Shown piece after piece: positions 8,371 to 17,241 of a stretch of DNA of 64,000 nt. Under the pieces are notes generated by a model. The model saw only the letters and a program-made list of their open reading frames with translations. It ran no database searches and was not told where the DNA came from. The position numbers and the translations under genes are program-made. The number at the start of each line of letters is the position of its first letter. Position 1 is the stretch's first letter. Origin of the DNA: Fodinicurvata sediminis DSM 21159 (GTDB lineage Bacteria; Pseudomonadota; Alphaproteobacteria; Kiloniellales; DSM-21159); contig NZ_ATVH01000018.1 of the NCBI RefSeq assembly GCF_000420625.1, forward strand, positions 143,270 through 207,269, read 5' to 3'.

Positions 8371-9312
8371 TCAGTTCTGGTTGAAGCGGCCTCCTGGCCG
8401 ATACCGATCCAGGTAGGTTGGGATAATGACTTCGGCCGAATGTTTTTCGATGCCAAGGTCTTCCAGTGTCAGAGCGTCCTTCGAGACGATATTGTCGTTT
8501 TTCAGAAGTTCGACCTGATCGGCGGTTATGGGCGCAAATGGCAGCAACTGCGCAACACTGCCCATGATCTTGGCCATGCCAAAGGGAACCGGGACAAGCA
8601 GGCGCTTGCGCCGGATTGTCTTGAGCATCAGCTCCATCAGTTCCTTGAAGCTGTAGGTCCTGGGGCCGCCAAGCTCGTAGGTTTTGCCGTGGCACTTGGT
8701 GTCCTGCAGGGTCTGGACGGCTGCATCAGCCACATCCCCGACATAAACAGGCTGAAACTTGGTGTGACCGCCGCCAATCAATGGCAGGAAGGGTGACATG
8801 CGCGACATGACCGCAAAGCGGTTGAAGAAATCGTCTTCGGGGCCGAATACGACGGACGGCCTTAGAATGACCGCATCTGGCAAGGCACTTCGAACGGCTT
8901 CCTCGCCTGCCGCCTTGGAGCGCGCATATTCCGAGGTGGAGTCTTTGTCTGCCCCGATGGCGGAAAGTTGTACGAAAGATGTGATTCCCAGGCTGGCGGC
9001 GGTTTCCGCAATCTTCCGTGCCCCTTCGTTTTGCAGGTTTGCGAAGCTCTGGCTGCCACTTTCCTGCATGATGCCGACAAGGTTTATTGCGGCGTCCGCC
9101 CCTTCCAGGGCTGTACGAATAGCAGAGGGGTTGTTCAGGTCGCATGGGATCGGAACGATTTGTCCGACATTCCCCAGGGGTTTCAGGAACTGGGCACGCT
9201 GAGGCCTGCGGACGGCAACACGGATTGTCCAGCCCTCATCGGCCAGACGCTCAACTATGTAGCGCCCGATGAACCCCGAGCCGCCGAAGATCGTCACTGT
9301 ACCCTGTTGCAT
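8371..9312 (-). CDS. NAD(P)-binding epimerase-like protein, NDUFA9 type
   Basis: 313 residues from ATG 9312. A GTG five codons upstream is in frame, but AGGAGG sits immediately before the ATG at ideal spacing, so the shorter form is chosen. The N-terminal Rossmann fingerprint is VTIFGGSGFIGRYIVERL. The extended-SDR core has FVQLSAIGA and EYARSKAAGEEAVR (YxxxK) and RPSVVFGPEDDFFNRFA. This pattern fits the NDUFA9-like group of atypical SDRs, often annotated in Alphaproteobacteria as a complex I NDUFA9 subunit family protein. Whether it joins complex I is unknown; no nuo genes are here. It converges with the phosphatase-like gene, separated by 21 bases. Confidence 0.8.
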   Translation of the reverse strand: MQQGTVTIFGGSGFIGRYIVERLADEGWTIRVAVRRPQRAQFLKPLGNVGQIVPIPCDLNNPSAIRTALEGADAAINLVGIMQESGSQSFANLQNEGARKIAETAASLGITSFVQLSAIGADKDSTSEYARSKAAGEEAVRSALPDAVILRPSVVFGPEDDFFNRFAVMSRMSPFLPLIGGGHTKFQPVYVGDVADAAVQTLQDTKCHGKTYELGGPRTYSFKELMELMLKTIRRKRLLVPVPFGMAKIMGSVAQLLPFAPITADQVELLKNDNIVSKDALTLEDLGIEKHSAEVIIPTYLDRYRPGGRFNQN

Positions 9313-9405
9313 CAAGTCCTCCTGCACCCTTTACTTCAACCGGCCGCCCTGCCGATTGGCTGCTACTCGAGTCGCGCGGTTATATAGCATTTCTGCTCCG
9401 CAAAG

Positions 9406-9433
9406 TTGACACCTGCCGGGCGGGCAGTATCTT
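9406..9433 (+). promoter_or_regulatory. Sigma-70-like promoter for rnd
   Basis: A perfect -35 TTGACA (9406-9411) is followed by a 16-base spacer and TATCTT (9428-9433, four of six to consensus). Transcription would start near 9440, about 45 bases before the likely TTG start of rnd. The TTG at 9406 begins the longest open reading frame here, but it belongs to this -35 box. The 174-base gap also has to serve the divergent epimerase-like gene, for which I see no clear promoter. Confidence 0.6.
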
Positions 9434-9486
9434 TGCGCATACACGCCCAAGCCATACGCTTACACGTTCCTGTTGGAAAGCCGATC

Positions 9487-10098
9487 TTGACTGTCACCCT
9501 GCATCTTAACGATTTACCCGAGGATTTCGAGGCCACTGGCGATAGCCTGGCTGTTGACTGCGAGACCATGGGGTTGAATCTGCAACGCGACCGCCTTTGC
9601 CTCCTACAGCTTTCAACCGGTGACGGCACGGCCCATCTCGTCCAGTTTCGTGACAGCTATGAAGCGCCCAGACTGAAGACGCTGCTGGCCGACAGGAGCA
9701 TCACGAAGCTGTTTCATTTCGGGCGCTTCGACATTGCGGCCATAGAGCGTTATCTCGGCGTTTCCTGCGATCCCGTCTATTGCACCAAGATCGCCTCGAA
9801 GCTGGTGCGTACCTTTACGGATCGTCACGGCCTGAAAGACCTTTGCGGCGAACTCCTGAATGTAACGATTTCGAAGCAGCAGCAGTCGTCCGACTGGGGC
9901 GCGTCAGAACTGAGTGAAGAGCAGCTGCGCTATGCTGCCTCCGATGTTCTGTACCTTCATGCGCTGCGCGAGCGCCTGGATGTCATGCTGGCCCGGGAAA
10001 ACAGACAGGAGCTTGCCCAGGCCTGTTTCAACTTTCTTCCCCAGCGCGCACGCCTGGATCTGGCCGGTTGGAACGAGGTCGATATCTTCGCTCACTAG
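9487..10098 (+). CDS. rnd: Ribonuclease D, single-domain form
   Basis: 203 residues if translation begins at TTG 9487, preceded by GGAAAG seven bases upstream. The open frame runs 81 bases further 5' but there overlaps the promoter. The DEDDy 3'-5' exonuclease motifs are visible: ExoI LAVDCETMG (Asp24, Glu26), ExoII LFHFGRFDIAAI, and ExoIII YAASDVLYLHAL (Tyr and Asp). There is no room for HRDC domains, so this is the short alphaproteobacterial type. The enzyme trims 3' ends of stable RNA precursors. Confidence 0.88.
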   Translation: MTVTLHLNDLPEDFEATGDSLAVDCETMGLNLQRDRLCLLQLSTGDGTAHLVQFRDSYEAPRLKTLLADRSITKLFHFGRFDIAAIERYLGVSCDPVYCTKIASKLVRTFTDRHGLKDLCGELLNVTISKQQQSSDWGASELSEEQLRYAASDVLYLHALRERLDVMLARENRQELAQACFNFLPQRARLDLAGWNEVDIFAH

Positions 10099-10258
10099 TC
10101 CAGCGAGCCGCACTTCTCCGCTGCGACGATAGGCCGGTCTTACCGTTGCCGTTTTTTTCTGCTTTAAAGCACTGGGTTTCTATATCATCTGCCCATGTAT
10201 TATTAGGTTGCTGCCGGATACTCTGGCGCACTCGTAAACACAGGACCGCAGTTTCGAC

Positions 10259-11257
10259 ATGGATGCACAGGCAAATTACAAGGCCCAGACTGCAAAGACC
10301 CCTGAACAGAACGATATCCGGGCTGCGCGCCGGGCACTCGCCACGGAGAGCGAGGGGCTCACGGCATTGTCGGATTCCCTTGGCGCGGAATTCATCGAAG
10401 CCCTGGACCGCCTGGAAAGGGTCGAAGGACGGGTCATCGTCACGGGCATGGGAAAGAGTGGCCACATAGGCTGCAAGATTGCCGCAACCTTGGCGTCGAC
10501 GGGGACACCCTCTCAGTTCGTCCATCCAGCTGAGGCCAGCCACGGTGATCTAGGCATGGTGGCCAGGGGCGACGCCATCATTGCCCTGTCCAACTCAGGG
10601 AACACGCCCGAACTGGCCGCAATCGTTTCCTATAGCCGGCGCTTCAATATTCCCCTGATTGCCATAACCAGTCGTCGGAAAAGCGTTCTGGGTGAGGCGG
10701 CGGACACGGTCCTGTTGCTGCCTCCGGTGGATGAAGCCTGCCCCATGGGGCTGGCGCCCACGACCTCGACAACAATGGCTCTGGCGCTTGGGGATGCACT
10801 GGCAATTGCCCTGCTGGAACGGCGCGGCTTTTCGCCGGAGGATTTTCAGGTCTTTCATCCAGGCGGGTCTTTGGGAAAGAAGCTTGTACGGGTCTCCGAT
10901 ATCATGCATGGCCCAGGTGAATTGCCGCTTTGCCAACCGGAAAGCTCCATGAAGGAAGCCATCATCACGATGAGCGCCATGACCTTTGGCTGTGTCGGCG
11001 TGGTGGATGAAGCCGGTGAACTGATTGGCATCATTACCGATGGTGACTTGCGGCGCCATATCGACTCCAACCTTCTGGAACAGTCGGCAGGCGACGTCAT
11101 GACCGCGGGGCCCCTGACAATCCGTGCCGGCGCCCTGGCTGTCGAGGCCTTGCGGTTGATGCATGCTCACAAGATTACCAGTCTTTTCGTTGTGGAAGAA
11201 GGTAGGCCCATTGGTTTCCTTCGCATGCACGACCTGTTGCGTGAAGGTGTCGCCTGA
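10259..11257 (+). CDS. kdsD: D-arabinose 5-phosphate isomerase
   Basis: 332 residues in the KpsF/GutQ/KdsD family. An N-terminal SIS domain (about 45-180) has VIVTGMGKSGHIGCKIAATLASTGTP and the SHGDLGMV and SNSGNTPEL loops, followed by LAPTTSTTMALALGDALA. Two CBS repeats occupy about 210-330. The enzyme converts ribulose 5-phosphate to arabinose 5-phosphate, the precursor of KDO for lipid A core. It heads the lptCAB genes (6-base gap to lptC), coupling KDO supply with LPS export. The 160 bases upstream contain a good -10-like TATTAT but no convincing -35. Confidence 0.92.
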   Translation: MDAQANYKAQTAKTPEQNDIRAARRALATESEGLTALSDSLGAEFIEALDRLERVEGRVIVTGMGKSGHIGCKIAATLASTGTPSQFVHPAEASHGDLGMVARGDAIIALSNSGNTPELAAIVSYSRRFNIPLIAITSRRKSVLGEAADTVLLLPPVDEACPMGLAPTTSTTMALALGDALAIALLERRGFSPEDFQVFHPGGSLGKKLVRVSDIMHGPGELPLCQPESSMKEAIITMSAMTFGCVGVVDEAGELIGIITDGDLRRHIDSNLLEQSAGDVMTAGPLTIRAGALAVEALRLMHAHKITSLFVVEEGRPIGFLRMHDLLREGVA

Positions 11258-11263
11258 GCCGAG

Positions 11264-11950
11264 ATGAAGACAAATAACAGTGAAGAGGACCGCAAGGTAA
11301 GACCACCGACCGCTCATTCCCGAAACAGGAAGGTGATGGGGTGGTTGCGGGTGATTCTTCCGACTGTTGCCGTGTTGTCCATCGGTCTGGTCTTCTTTTG
11401 GCCCCAGATCCAGGAGAAATCCGGTGATTTTGGCCTGAAGAGCAGCGACAGGCGCGATTCCGAGACATCTGCCTCACGTTTGATCGGCCCCAGGTTTGAA
11501 GGAGTCGACCAAAAGGGGCGACCCTATAACCTAACGGCCAACACCGCCAACTACGCTTCGGGAAGCAAGCGTTATGTCAAGCTGGATAATCCCAAGGGGG
11601 ATCTGTTCGAACAGGATGGCAGCTGGGTTCGCCTGACCGCATTGTCGGGAATGTACGACCGCCAGGCCGAGGACATGGACCTGCAGGGCAACGTGAACCT
11701 GAGCAATGATGAAGGTTTCGAGATCATGACATCATCGGCCTACTTGGAGCTGTCACAGGGCCGGGCGGAAGGCCACGAACCCGTGAACGGGCTTGGGCCA
11801 GGCGGTCATATAATCTCCCAGGGCTTCCGGCTGGAGGATGAAGGCCGAGTGATATACTTTACCGGAGAAAGCAAGCTGACTCTCTTTGACGAAAAGAAAC
11901 AAGAAGAGAGCAGTACAACGCCGGAACAGGGGGGGGACCAAGAACAATGA
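11264..11950 (+). CDS. lptC: LPS export ABC transporter periplasmic protein LptC
   Basis: 228 residues. A polar cytoplasmic N-terminus is followed by one transmembrane helix (about 26-46, VMGWLRVILPTVAVLSIGLVFFW) and a periplasmic beta-jellyroll (ARLIGPRFEGVDQKGRPY is read here as RLIGPRFEGVDQKGRPY, then GMYDRQAEDMDLQGNVNL). LptC sits in the inner membrane with LptB2FG and hands LPS to LptA. The length and blocks fit alphaproteobacterial LptC. It overlaps lptA by four bases. lptF and lptG are not in this window. Confidence 0.88.
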   Translation: MKTNNSEEDRKVRPPTAHSRNRKVMGWLRVILPTVAVLSIGLVFFWPQIQEKSGDFGLKSSDRRDSETSASRLIGPRFEGVDQKGRPYNLTANTANYASGSKRYVKLDNPKGDLFEQDGSWVRLTALSGMYDRQAEDMDLQGNVNLSNDEGFEIMTSSAYLELSQGRAEGHEPVNGLGPGGHIISQGFRLEDEGRVIYFTGESKLTLFDEKKQEESSTTPEQGGDQEQ

Positions 11951-12804
11951 GCTTACGGCTTTTCCTGGCAGGAGGCCTGCTGGCTTCGGCCATGTTGCTT
12001 ACGAGCTTTGCTGCGGCGCAGGAAATGAATGTCGAGCAAGGCGATTCAACAATACAGGTCAGGGCAAGCGACGGTATCGAATGGCATCGCGATCGACAGG
12101 TCTATATCGCCATCGGCGATGCCGTGGCCGTGCGCGAGGACCTGACGGTCTATGCTGATCGGCTGCTGGCCCACTATCGCAGCGAGGAAGACCGGGAAGA
12201 CATATACAAGGTCGAGGCTGTCGGCCAGGTGCGGATTGTCACGGAGAATGACGAAGAGATATTCGGTGACCATGCCATTTATCTTCTGGAAGAGGGAGCC
12301 TTGGAGGTTACCGGTGACGACCTGCTGTATGAGAGTGCCGAAGAGAAGGTTACGGCAGAGGACAGCCTGGAATATTACGAGAATGCTGAAGCAGAAGGCC
12401 CCATGGCCATTGCCCGCGGCAATGCGTTCGTTGACCGTGCAAACGGGGACCAGATTCGCGGTGATGTCATAACGGCCCGATTCCGGGAAAACGACGCCGG
12501 CGATTCAGAGATGTACGAGACTGAATCGGTGGGCAATGTCGAGGTTGAGAACGATAGAGTATTCGCCAGCGGCAATCAGGGCATATATTATGCACATGAT
12601 GAGACCGCGACTCTGGAAGGCAATGTGAAGATCACGCGCGGCAACAACCAACTCAACGGAGATCGCGCCGAGATCGATTTACGCTCTGGCGTCAGCCGCC
12701 TTCTGTCCACTGAGGGCCAGGGTGTAAGTGGTTTGATCTCGCCCAACGACGATGAAGACTCCGGATCCACCGGGGACAGCAGCAACGCCCCGGAAAGCCA
12801 ATGA
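11947..12804 (+). CDS. lptA: LPS transport periplasmic protein LptA
   Basis: 285 residues with a signal peptide ([25 protein letters not shown], cleavage near residue 25; quoted in part [10 protein letters not shown]). The mature protein is an OstA-fold beta-jellyroll with repeated strands such as [19 protein letters not shown] and [24 protein letters not shown]. It bridges the periplasm between LptC and LptD. The sequence is strikingly acidic, and the last 25 residues are a disordered Asp/Ser tail. At 285 residues it is longer than E. coli LptA (185), the extra length coming from additional internal strands and the tail. It is coupled to lptC and lptB by ATGA overlaps. Confidence 0.87.
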   Translation: MSLRLFLAGGLLASAMLLTSFAAAQEMNVEQGDSTIQVRASDGIEWHRDRQVYIAIGDAVAVREDLTVYADRLLAHYRSEEDREDIYKVEAVGQVRIVTENDEEIFGDHAIYLLEEGALEVTGDDLLYESAEEKVTAEDSLEYYENAEAEGPMAIARGNAFVDRANGDQIRGDVITARFRENDAGDSEMYETESVGNVEVENDRVFASGNQGIYYAHDETATLEGNVKITRGNNQLNGDRAEIDLRSGVSRLLSTEGQGVSGLISPNDDEDSGSTGDSSNAPESQ

Positions 12805-13583
12805 ACGATTCAGGCAAGGTCGTCGACGCAACGCAGGAGATAGCGCGGCTGGTTCCCCAGCACAGGGGGCTGGAGGCCGTCAGCATCGGCAAGAGCTTCA
12901 ACAAGCGTGTTGTCCTCAAAGACATCTCTATCCGCCTGCGCCGCGGTGAGGCGGTAGGTTTGCTTGGGCCCAACGGTGCGGGCAAGACGACGTCCTTCTA
13001 CATCATCACGGGGCTGCTTGCCCCGGATACGGGTTATATTGCGCTGGACGGCGAGGATATAACCGACCTGCCCATGTACCGCAGGGCCAGGCTGGGCATT
13101 GGCTATCTGCCGCAGGAAGCATCGATCTTTCGTGGTTTGAGCGTGGAGGAGAACATCCGCGCCGTCCTGGAAGTCGTGGAGAAGGACAGGGCGCGTCAGC
13201 GGCAGTTACTGGAATCCCTCTTGGACGAGTTTTCCATCACGCACCTGCGACGTTCCCCTGCAGTCTCTCTTTCAGGCGGCGAGCGGCGGCGTTGCGAAAT
13301 AGCCAGAGCACTGGCTGCACAGCCGCAATTCATCCTGCTTGACGAACCGCTTGCCGGCATTGATCCGATCGCTGTGAATGATATTCGTGAATTGGTGATT
13401 CATCTGAAGGACAGGGGCATCGGCGTCCTGATTACCGATCACAACGTTCGCGAGACACTGGAGATCGTTGACCGTGCCTATATCATCCATGATGGACGTG
13501 TGCTGATGGAGGGTGCTCCGTCCGAGATCGTCGCCCACGAAGAGGTGCGGCGCGTTTACCTGGGTGAAAGGTTCAGCCTTTAG
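12801..13583 (+). CDS. lptB: LPS export ABC transporter ATPase LptB
   Basis: 260 residues, one ABC domain: Walker [13 protein letters not shown]-loop [18 protein letters not shown] (the LptB-type SIFR/xLSVxEN motif), signature [15 protein letters not shown], Walker [14 protein letters not shown] and H-loop [12 protein letters not shown]. LptB powers LPS extraction from the inner membrane together with LptFG. A 20-residue N-terminal extension precedes the domain. It overlaps lptA by four bases, and rpoN begins ten bases after its stop, the common lptB-rpoN order of Proteobacteria. Confidence 0.96.
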   Translation: MNDSGKVVDATQEIARLVPQHRGLEAVSIGKSFNKRVVLKDISIRLRRGEAVGLLGPNGAGKTTSFYIITGLLAPDTGYIALDGEDITDLPMYRRARLGIGYLPQEASIFRGLSVEENIRAVLEVVEKDRARQRQLLESLLDEFSITHLRRSPAVSLSGGERRRCEIARALAAQPQFILLDEPLAGIDPIAVNDIRELVIHLKDRGIGVLITDHNVRETLEIVDRAYIIHDGRVLMEGAPSEIVAHEEVRRVYLGERFSL

Positions 13584-13593
13584 GCTTTCTGCT

Positions 13594-15147
13594 ATGGCTG
13601 TCTCTCAGCGACTAGAGCTGCGTCAGTCCCAATCGCTTGTCATGACGCCGCAATTGCAGCAGGCGATCAAACTGCTGCAATTCTCCAGCCAGGAGTTGGC
13701 TGAGTTCGTCGAGCGCGAACTTGAGCAGAATCCCTTGCTGGAGCGTCGGGAAGGTGATGAGGACCAGGCATCTGTCGGGGGCATCGATGCGCCCGCCAGG
13801 GGGGCTGTTGCCGGTCGTGAAGAGGCGGCCGATGCAGGGGACTCCGCTTCCGAAAATGAAGCTGACAGCTTTGACCACTCGCTGTCGGACGAATTGTCTT
13901 CTGCTGGCGATGGACCATTGGATGCAGTCTACGAGTATGACGACAACAGCCCTTCGGACGATTGGGAAGCAGCCGACAACTGGTCGCACTCCACGGCAGG
14001 TTCGAACAGCGGTGGAGGGTTCGAGGACGAGGGCCGCGGATTGGACGAAAGCCTGGCTGCGGAACGCTCTTTTCGAGAAACTCTGCTCGACCAGGTTCAT
14101 CTGACTCTTGCCGCGCCCGAGGATCAGCTGATTGCCTCCTTTCTTGTTGATGGTCTGGATGATGCCGGATATCTGCAGGTCGATTTGAACGAGGCGACTG
14201 AACAGTTGGGCTGCAGTCGGGAGAAGCTGGAAGCCGTCTTGCTGATTCTTCAGGGATTCGAGCCGGCTGGACTCTTTGCTCGTGACCTCAAGGAATGCCT
14301 GAAACTGCAGCTGCTTGACCAGGATCGCTTTGATCCGGCCATGGAGGCACTTCTCGATAACCTGGAGCTTCTGGCCGGTCACGATTACCGGAAACTGCAA
14401 CAACTTTGTGGCGTGGACGAAGAAGATTTTTCCGAGATGCTGGCAGAGTTGCGCCGCCTGAATCCGAAGCCGGCCTTGCTACACAATACCAGGCCGGCTG
14501 AACCGGTGGTCCCCGATATCCTGATGCGCCTGCGACCCGATGGAAGCTGGCATTTGGAGCTTAATCCCGAGACGTTGCCGCGCGTACTCGTCAATCGAGC
14601 CGATTACAACAGGATCGTCACACGGTGTCGGGATCGTCAGGAGAAGGATTTCGTGAATGAACAGTTTCAGGCAGCGAACTGGCTTGTCCGTTCCCTTCAT
14701 CAACGTGCGAACACGATTCTGCGGGTAAGTGAGGAGATTGTAAGACAGCAGGACGGATTTTTCCGCAAGGGAATATCGCATCTGAAGCCTCTGGTGTTGA
14801 GAACCGTCGCGGAAGCCGTCGAAATGCATGAATCGACGATCAGCCGTGTCACCAGTAATAAGTACATTGCCACGCCGCGTGGCATATTCGAGCTGCGGTA
14901 CTTCTTCACGACCTCGATATCTGGAACCGCTGGAAGTGAGCATTCTTCCGAGGCTGTGCGTCACAGGATACGCTCGTTGATCTATGCGGAATCACCCAAG
15001 GCAATCCTCAGTGATGATGCAATCGTTGCCGCCCTGCGCGGTGAGAACATTGATATAGCCCGAAGAACAGTTGCCAAGTATCGGGAATCCATGAATATTC
15101 CGTCCTCTGTTCAGCGCAGGAAAGAAAAGGCTAGAAGCCATCGATAG
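13594..15147 (+). CDS. rpoN: RNA polymerase sigma-54 factor
   Basis: 517 residues from ATG 13594 (MAVSQRLELRQSQSLVMTPQ). The frame extends back into lptB, but the Gln-rich region I (QLQQAIKLLQFSSQELAEFVE) starts right after this ATG. An acidic region II follows (about 55-150, many Asp/Glu/Ser), then the core-binding domain (LLDQVHL to about 330), the helix-turn-helix (VAEAVEMHESTISRVTSNKY) and the RpoN box ARRTVAKYRESMNIPSS near the C-terminus. Sigma-54 directs transcription from -24/-12 promoters with AAA+ activators. Its neighbours lptB, hpf and ptsN are the classical set. Confidence 0.96.
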   Translation: MAVSQRLELRQSQSLVMTPQLQQAIKLLQFSSQELAEFVERELEQNPLLERREGDEDQASVGGIDAPARGAVAGREEAADAGDSASENEADSFDHSLSDELSSAGDGPLDAVYEYDDNSPSDDWEAADNWSHSTAGSNSGGGFEDEGRGLDESLAAERSFRETLLDQVHLTLAAPEDQLIASFLVDGLDDAGYLQVDLNEATEQLGCSREKLEAVLLILQGFEPAGLFARDLKECLKLQLLDQDRFDPAMEALLDNLELLAGHDYRKLQQLCGVDEEDFSEMLAELRRLNPKPALLHNTRPAEPVVPDILMRLRPDGSWHLELNPETLPRVLVNRADYNRIVTRCRDRQEKDFVNEQFQAANWLVRSLHQRANTILRVSEEIVRQQDGFFRKGISHLKPLVLRTVAEAVEMHESTISRVTSNKYIATPRGIFELRYFFTTSISGTAGSEHSSEAVRHRIRSLIYAESPKAILSDDAIVAALRGENIDIARRTVAKYRESMNIPSSVQRRKEKARSHR

Positions 15148-15231
15148 GCGTGCATAACCTTCTATCTTGCAGTAAGGGGGGGGCTTCCGATATAGTCAGG
15201 GAAGGGCCTGTGAAGGGTGGTTTGGTTGCTA

Positions 15232-15260
15232 TTGACTTACCGGCAGGCCACACATATGGT
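15232..15260 (+). promoter_or_regulatory. Sigma-70-like promoter for hpf-ptsN
   Basis: TTGACT (15232-15237, five of six) is followed by a 17-base spacer and TATGGT (15255-15260, four of six). Transcription would start near 15267, giving a leader of about 50 bases to the hpf ATG at 15320. The leader contains a repeated CTCGAGCT around 15271-15300 that could fold into a hairpin. This suggests hpf-ptsN is expressed independently of rpoN. Confidence 0.5.
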
Positions 15261-15319
15261 CCGCGCGCTCTCGAGCTGGGCCGTAAATGACACTCGAGCT
15301 CACTACTGGGGAACATCTC

Positions 15320-15928
15320 ATGCAGTTGTCGGTTAAAGGTCGGCACATCGATACCGGTGAAGCCTTCCGCCAGCATGCCCAAGATCAATTGAGCACGATC
15401 CTGGACAAGTACTTTGGTGATGCCATTGAGGCGAATGTCACCTTGTCAAAGGAATCGCATCTATTCCGTGCCCATGTATCGGCTCACATAGGGCGAGGCA
15501 TGCTGTTGCAGGCTTCTGGCGAGGCCAATGAGGTCTATCCCGCCTTCGACATGGCGGCAGATCGTCTGGCCAAGCGGCTTCGCCGCTACAAGAGGCGCCT
15601 GCGTGATCATAACAACGGCCGGGCCTCTGCTCAGGACGTTCTACCGGCTCAGCAGTATATCCTGGCTCCGGAGCCGGAACCGGAAGACAATGCAGAACCT
15701 GCAGGCGAAGATGCGATAGCGGGCGAAGGCGACCAGCCCATCGTGATCGCCGAAATGGAGACGGAGATTCCGGTCTTAACCGTAGGAGAAGCTGTCATGC
15801 GCATGGACTTGGCGGATATCCCGGTACTCATGTTCCGTAATCGGGGGCATGAGGGTTTGAACGTGGTCTATCGTCGTAGTGACGGTAACGTCGGATGGAT
15901 TGATCCACGCGGTAACCGCGAAAGCTAG
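15320..15928 (+). CDS. hpf: Long-form ribosome hibernation-promoting factor
   Basis: 202 residues from ATG 15320, eight bases after GGGGA; an upstream in-frame ATG (15287) adds 11 unconserved residues. The N-terminal S30AE domain (about 1-105) has MQLSVKGRHIDTGEAFRQHA and AFDMAADRLAKRLRRYKRRL. A Pro/Glu-rich linker leads to the C-terminal dimerisation domain (about 140-200: MRMDLADIPVLMFRNRGHEGLNVVYRR read in parts, then DGNVGWIDP). Long HPF alone forms 100S ribosome dimers in stationary phase. Its place between rpoN and ptsN is canonical. Confidence 0.93.
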   Translation: MQLSVKGRHIDTGEAFRQHAQDQLSTILDKYFGDAIEANVTLSKESHLFRAHVSAHIGRGMLLQASGEANEVYPAFDMAADRLAKRLRRYKRRLRDHNNGRASAQDVLPAQQYILAPEPEPEDNAEPAGEDAIAGEGDQPIVIAEMETEIPVLTVGEAVMRMDLADIPVLMFRNRGHEGLNVVYRRSDGNVGWIDPRGNRES

Positions 15929-15945
15929 TATCAGGACAATTTGTT

Positions 15946-16410
15946 ATGGATATCGCCGATATGCTGAACCCCGAAGGGGTTCTTCCAGCATTGCGTGTGA
16001 CGAGCAAGAAGCAGGCCCTCCAGGAGTTGGCAAGGCGTGCGGCTGACGTCACCGGACAGCCGGAAAGAGCGATCTTCGAGGTACTGGTTGAGCGCGAGCG
16101 CCTTGGCACGACAGGTGTCGGCTATGGCATTGCGATTCCCCACGGGAAGCTGTCAGAATTGGACCGTCTACATTGCCTGTTTGCGCGGCTGGAAACACCT
16201 GTGGAATTCGATTCCATTGATGAACAGCCCGTGGACCTGATTTGCGTCCTGTTGGCCCCCGAGAAGGCGGGGGCAGATCATCTGAAAGCCCTGGCGCGTG
16301 TTTCCCGTCTACTGCGTGACAAGACGATCTGCGACAAGCTGCGCGGCACAGACAGTCGTGACGGTCTCTATGCGATTTTAACGGAATCAGCTGCCAGTCA
16401 CGCAGCCTGA
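15946..16410 (+). CDS. ptsN: PTS nitrogen regulatory protein EIIA-Ntr
   Basis: 154 residues, a single EIIA fructose/mannitol-type domain. The phosphorylated histidine is His66 in GVGYGIAIPHGKL, and the C-terminal VCVLLAPEKAGADHLKALARVSRLLRD region is typical (quoted in part LLAPEKAGADHLKALARVS). In the PTS-Ntr chain PtsP, PtsO and PtsN pass phosphate from PEP to control targets such as potassium uptake and nitrogen or PHB metabolism. It follows hpf by 17 bases. ptsP and ptsO are not in this window. Confidence 0.94.
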   Translation: MDIADMLNPEGVLPALRVTSKKQALQELARRAADVTGQPERAIFEVLVERERLGTTGVGYGIAIPHGKLSELDRLHCLFARLETPVEFDSIDEQPVDLICVLLAPEKAGADHLKALARVSRLLRDKTICDKLRGTDSRDGLYAILTESAASHAA

Positions 16411-16434
16411 AGACGGAACTGCTATTTCGCTTAC

Positions 16435-16467
16435 CAGGGGAATGTCCACAGGCTGGGCATTCCCCTG
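16435..16467. terminator. Bidirectional terminator-like hairpin
   Basis: A perfect 10-bp inverted repeat (CAGGGGAATG at 16435-16444 and CATTCCCCTG at 16458-16467) with a 13-base loop lies between the convergent ptsN and DUF1150 genes. Neither flank has a long T-run, so termination is inferred from position and stem strength. Confidence 0.6.
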
Positions 16468-16484
16468 TATCGTTAGGTGGGGCC

Positions 16485-16697
16485 TTAATGGACGGTCATG
16501 GGCTCCATGCCGTTTTGGCGGACGGCAGCACAGGCAACATCGAAATCTGCCATGACTGCGATCTTGGTGCCGTCAGCGGCGAAGATACCAACAGCATCCT
16601 GGAAGGGACGTACATAGGCCACGTCATCCACGCCGAACGACAGGAAATCGTCCTGTGTCAGCTGCTTCAGGTCACTGTGGGGCGTATTCTGCATCAT
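16485..16697 (-). CDS. DUF1150 family small protein
   Basis: 70 residues from ATG 16697, chosen because GGGAAAGG stands seven bases upstream; in-frame ATGs at 16703 and 16727 are less well placed. The protein has FLSFGVDDVAYVRP and FAADGTKIAVMAD, the core of DUF1150, a short alphaproteobacterial family of unknown function. It lies 71 bases downstream of an Hsp20 gene on the same strand, the usual position, so it is probably part of the heat-shock transcript. The close pairing with an sHsp suggests a chaperone-related role, but nothing in the sequence proves it. Confidence 0.8.
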   Translation of the reverse strand: MMQNTPHSDLKQLTQDDFLSFGVDDVAYVRPFQDAVGIFAADGTKIAVMADFDVACAAVRQNGMEPMTVH

Positions 16698-16768
16698 AAA
16701 CATACCTTTCCCTAAGCGGCAGCCCACGCTAATGAGGCGCAGGCTCCTTGATGTCTTCCCACCTACTG

Positions 16769-17230
16769 TCAGGCGGATTTCTGATCAATGGTCCTGGAGT
16801 CCGAACCGTCGGCTGTCTGTTTGCGCTCAATCTTGATGGTTCGAACAACTTCGTCATCTGTCTGGCGTTTCAGCTCGATGTGAAGCAAACCGTTATCCAG
16901 GCGTGCTCCCTCGACTTCCATTCCATCGGCCAACATGAAGCTGCGCTGAAACTGGCGCGCGGCAATGCCTCTGTGCAGGAAGGTGCGCTCGCTGTCATCT
17001 TCAGCCTGGCGACCGCGGATGGTCAACTGGTTCTTCTCCAACCTGACCTCCAAGTCATCTTCAGAGAATCCAGCGACGGCCAGTGTAATTCTCAGATGGC
17101 GCTCGTCCACTTGCTCCACATTGTATGGAGGATAACCGTCGCCACTGGTTTTGTGCATACGGTCTATGGCGCGTTCCAGTTGGTCAAACCCAAGCAGGAG
17201 CGGTGAATTCAGGTAGGAAGATTGGCTCAT
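16769..17230 (-). CDS. Small heat-shock protein Hsp20 (class A-like)
   Basis: 153 residues. The alpha-crystallin domain spans about 32-130, from YPPYNVEQ through RITLAVAGFSEDDL, LTIRGRQ, FLHRGIAARQFQRSF to LDNGLLHIEL. A short N-terminal arm (SPLLLGFDQLERAIDRM) and a polar tail complete it, as in IbpA-like class A proteins of Alphaproteobacteria. Such holdases bind unfolding proteins in large cytoplasmic oligomers. The gene has a heat-shock promoter (17339-17366) and a ROSE-like leader that traps its Shine-Dalgarno (GAGGAGG, 11 bases from the ATG). A second Hsp20 lies at 38617-39111. Confidence 0.95.
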   Translation of the reverse strand: MSQSSYLNSPLLLGFDQLERAIDRMHKTSGDGYPPYNVEQVDERHLRITLAVAGFSEDDLEVRLEKNQLTIRGRQAEDDSERTFLHRGIAARQFQRSFMLADGMEVEGARLDNGLLHIELKRQTDDEVVRTIKIERKQTADGSDSRTIDQKSA

Positions 17231-17241
17231 AGGTGCAGCTG

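Noticed and set aside
8371..9312. A true complex I subunit
   Set aside because: The NDUFA9-like label reflects family naming; there are no nuo genes here and the fold is that of a general SDR epimerase.
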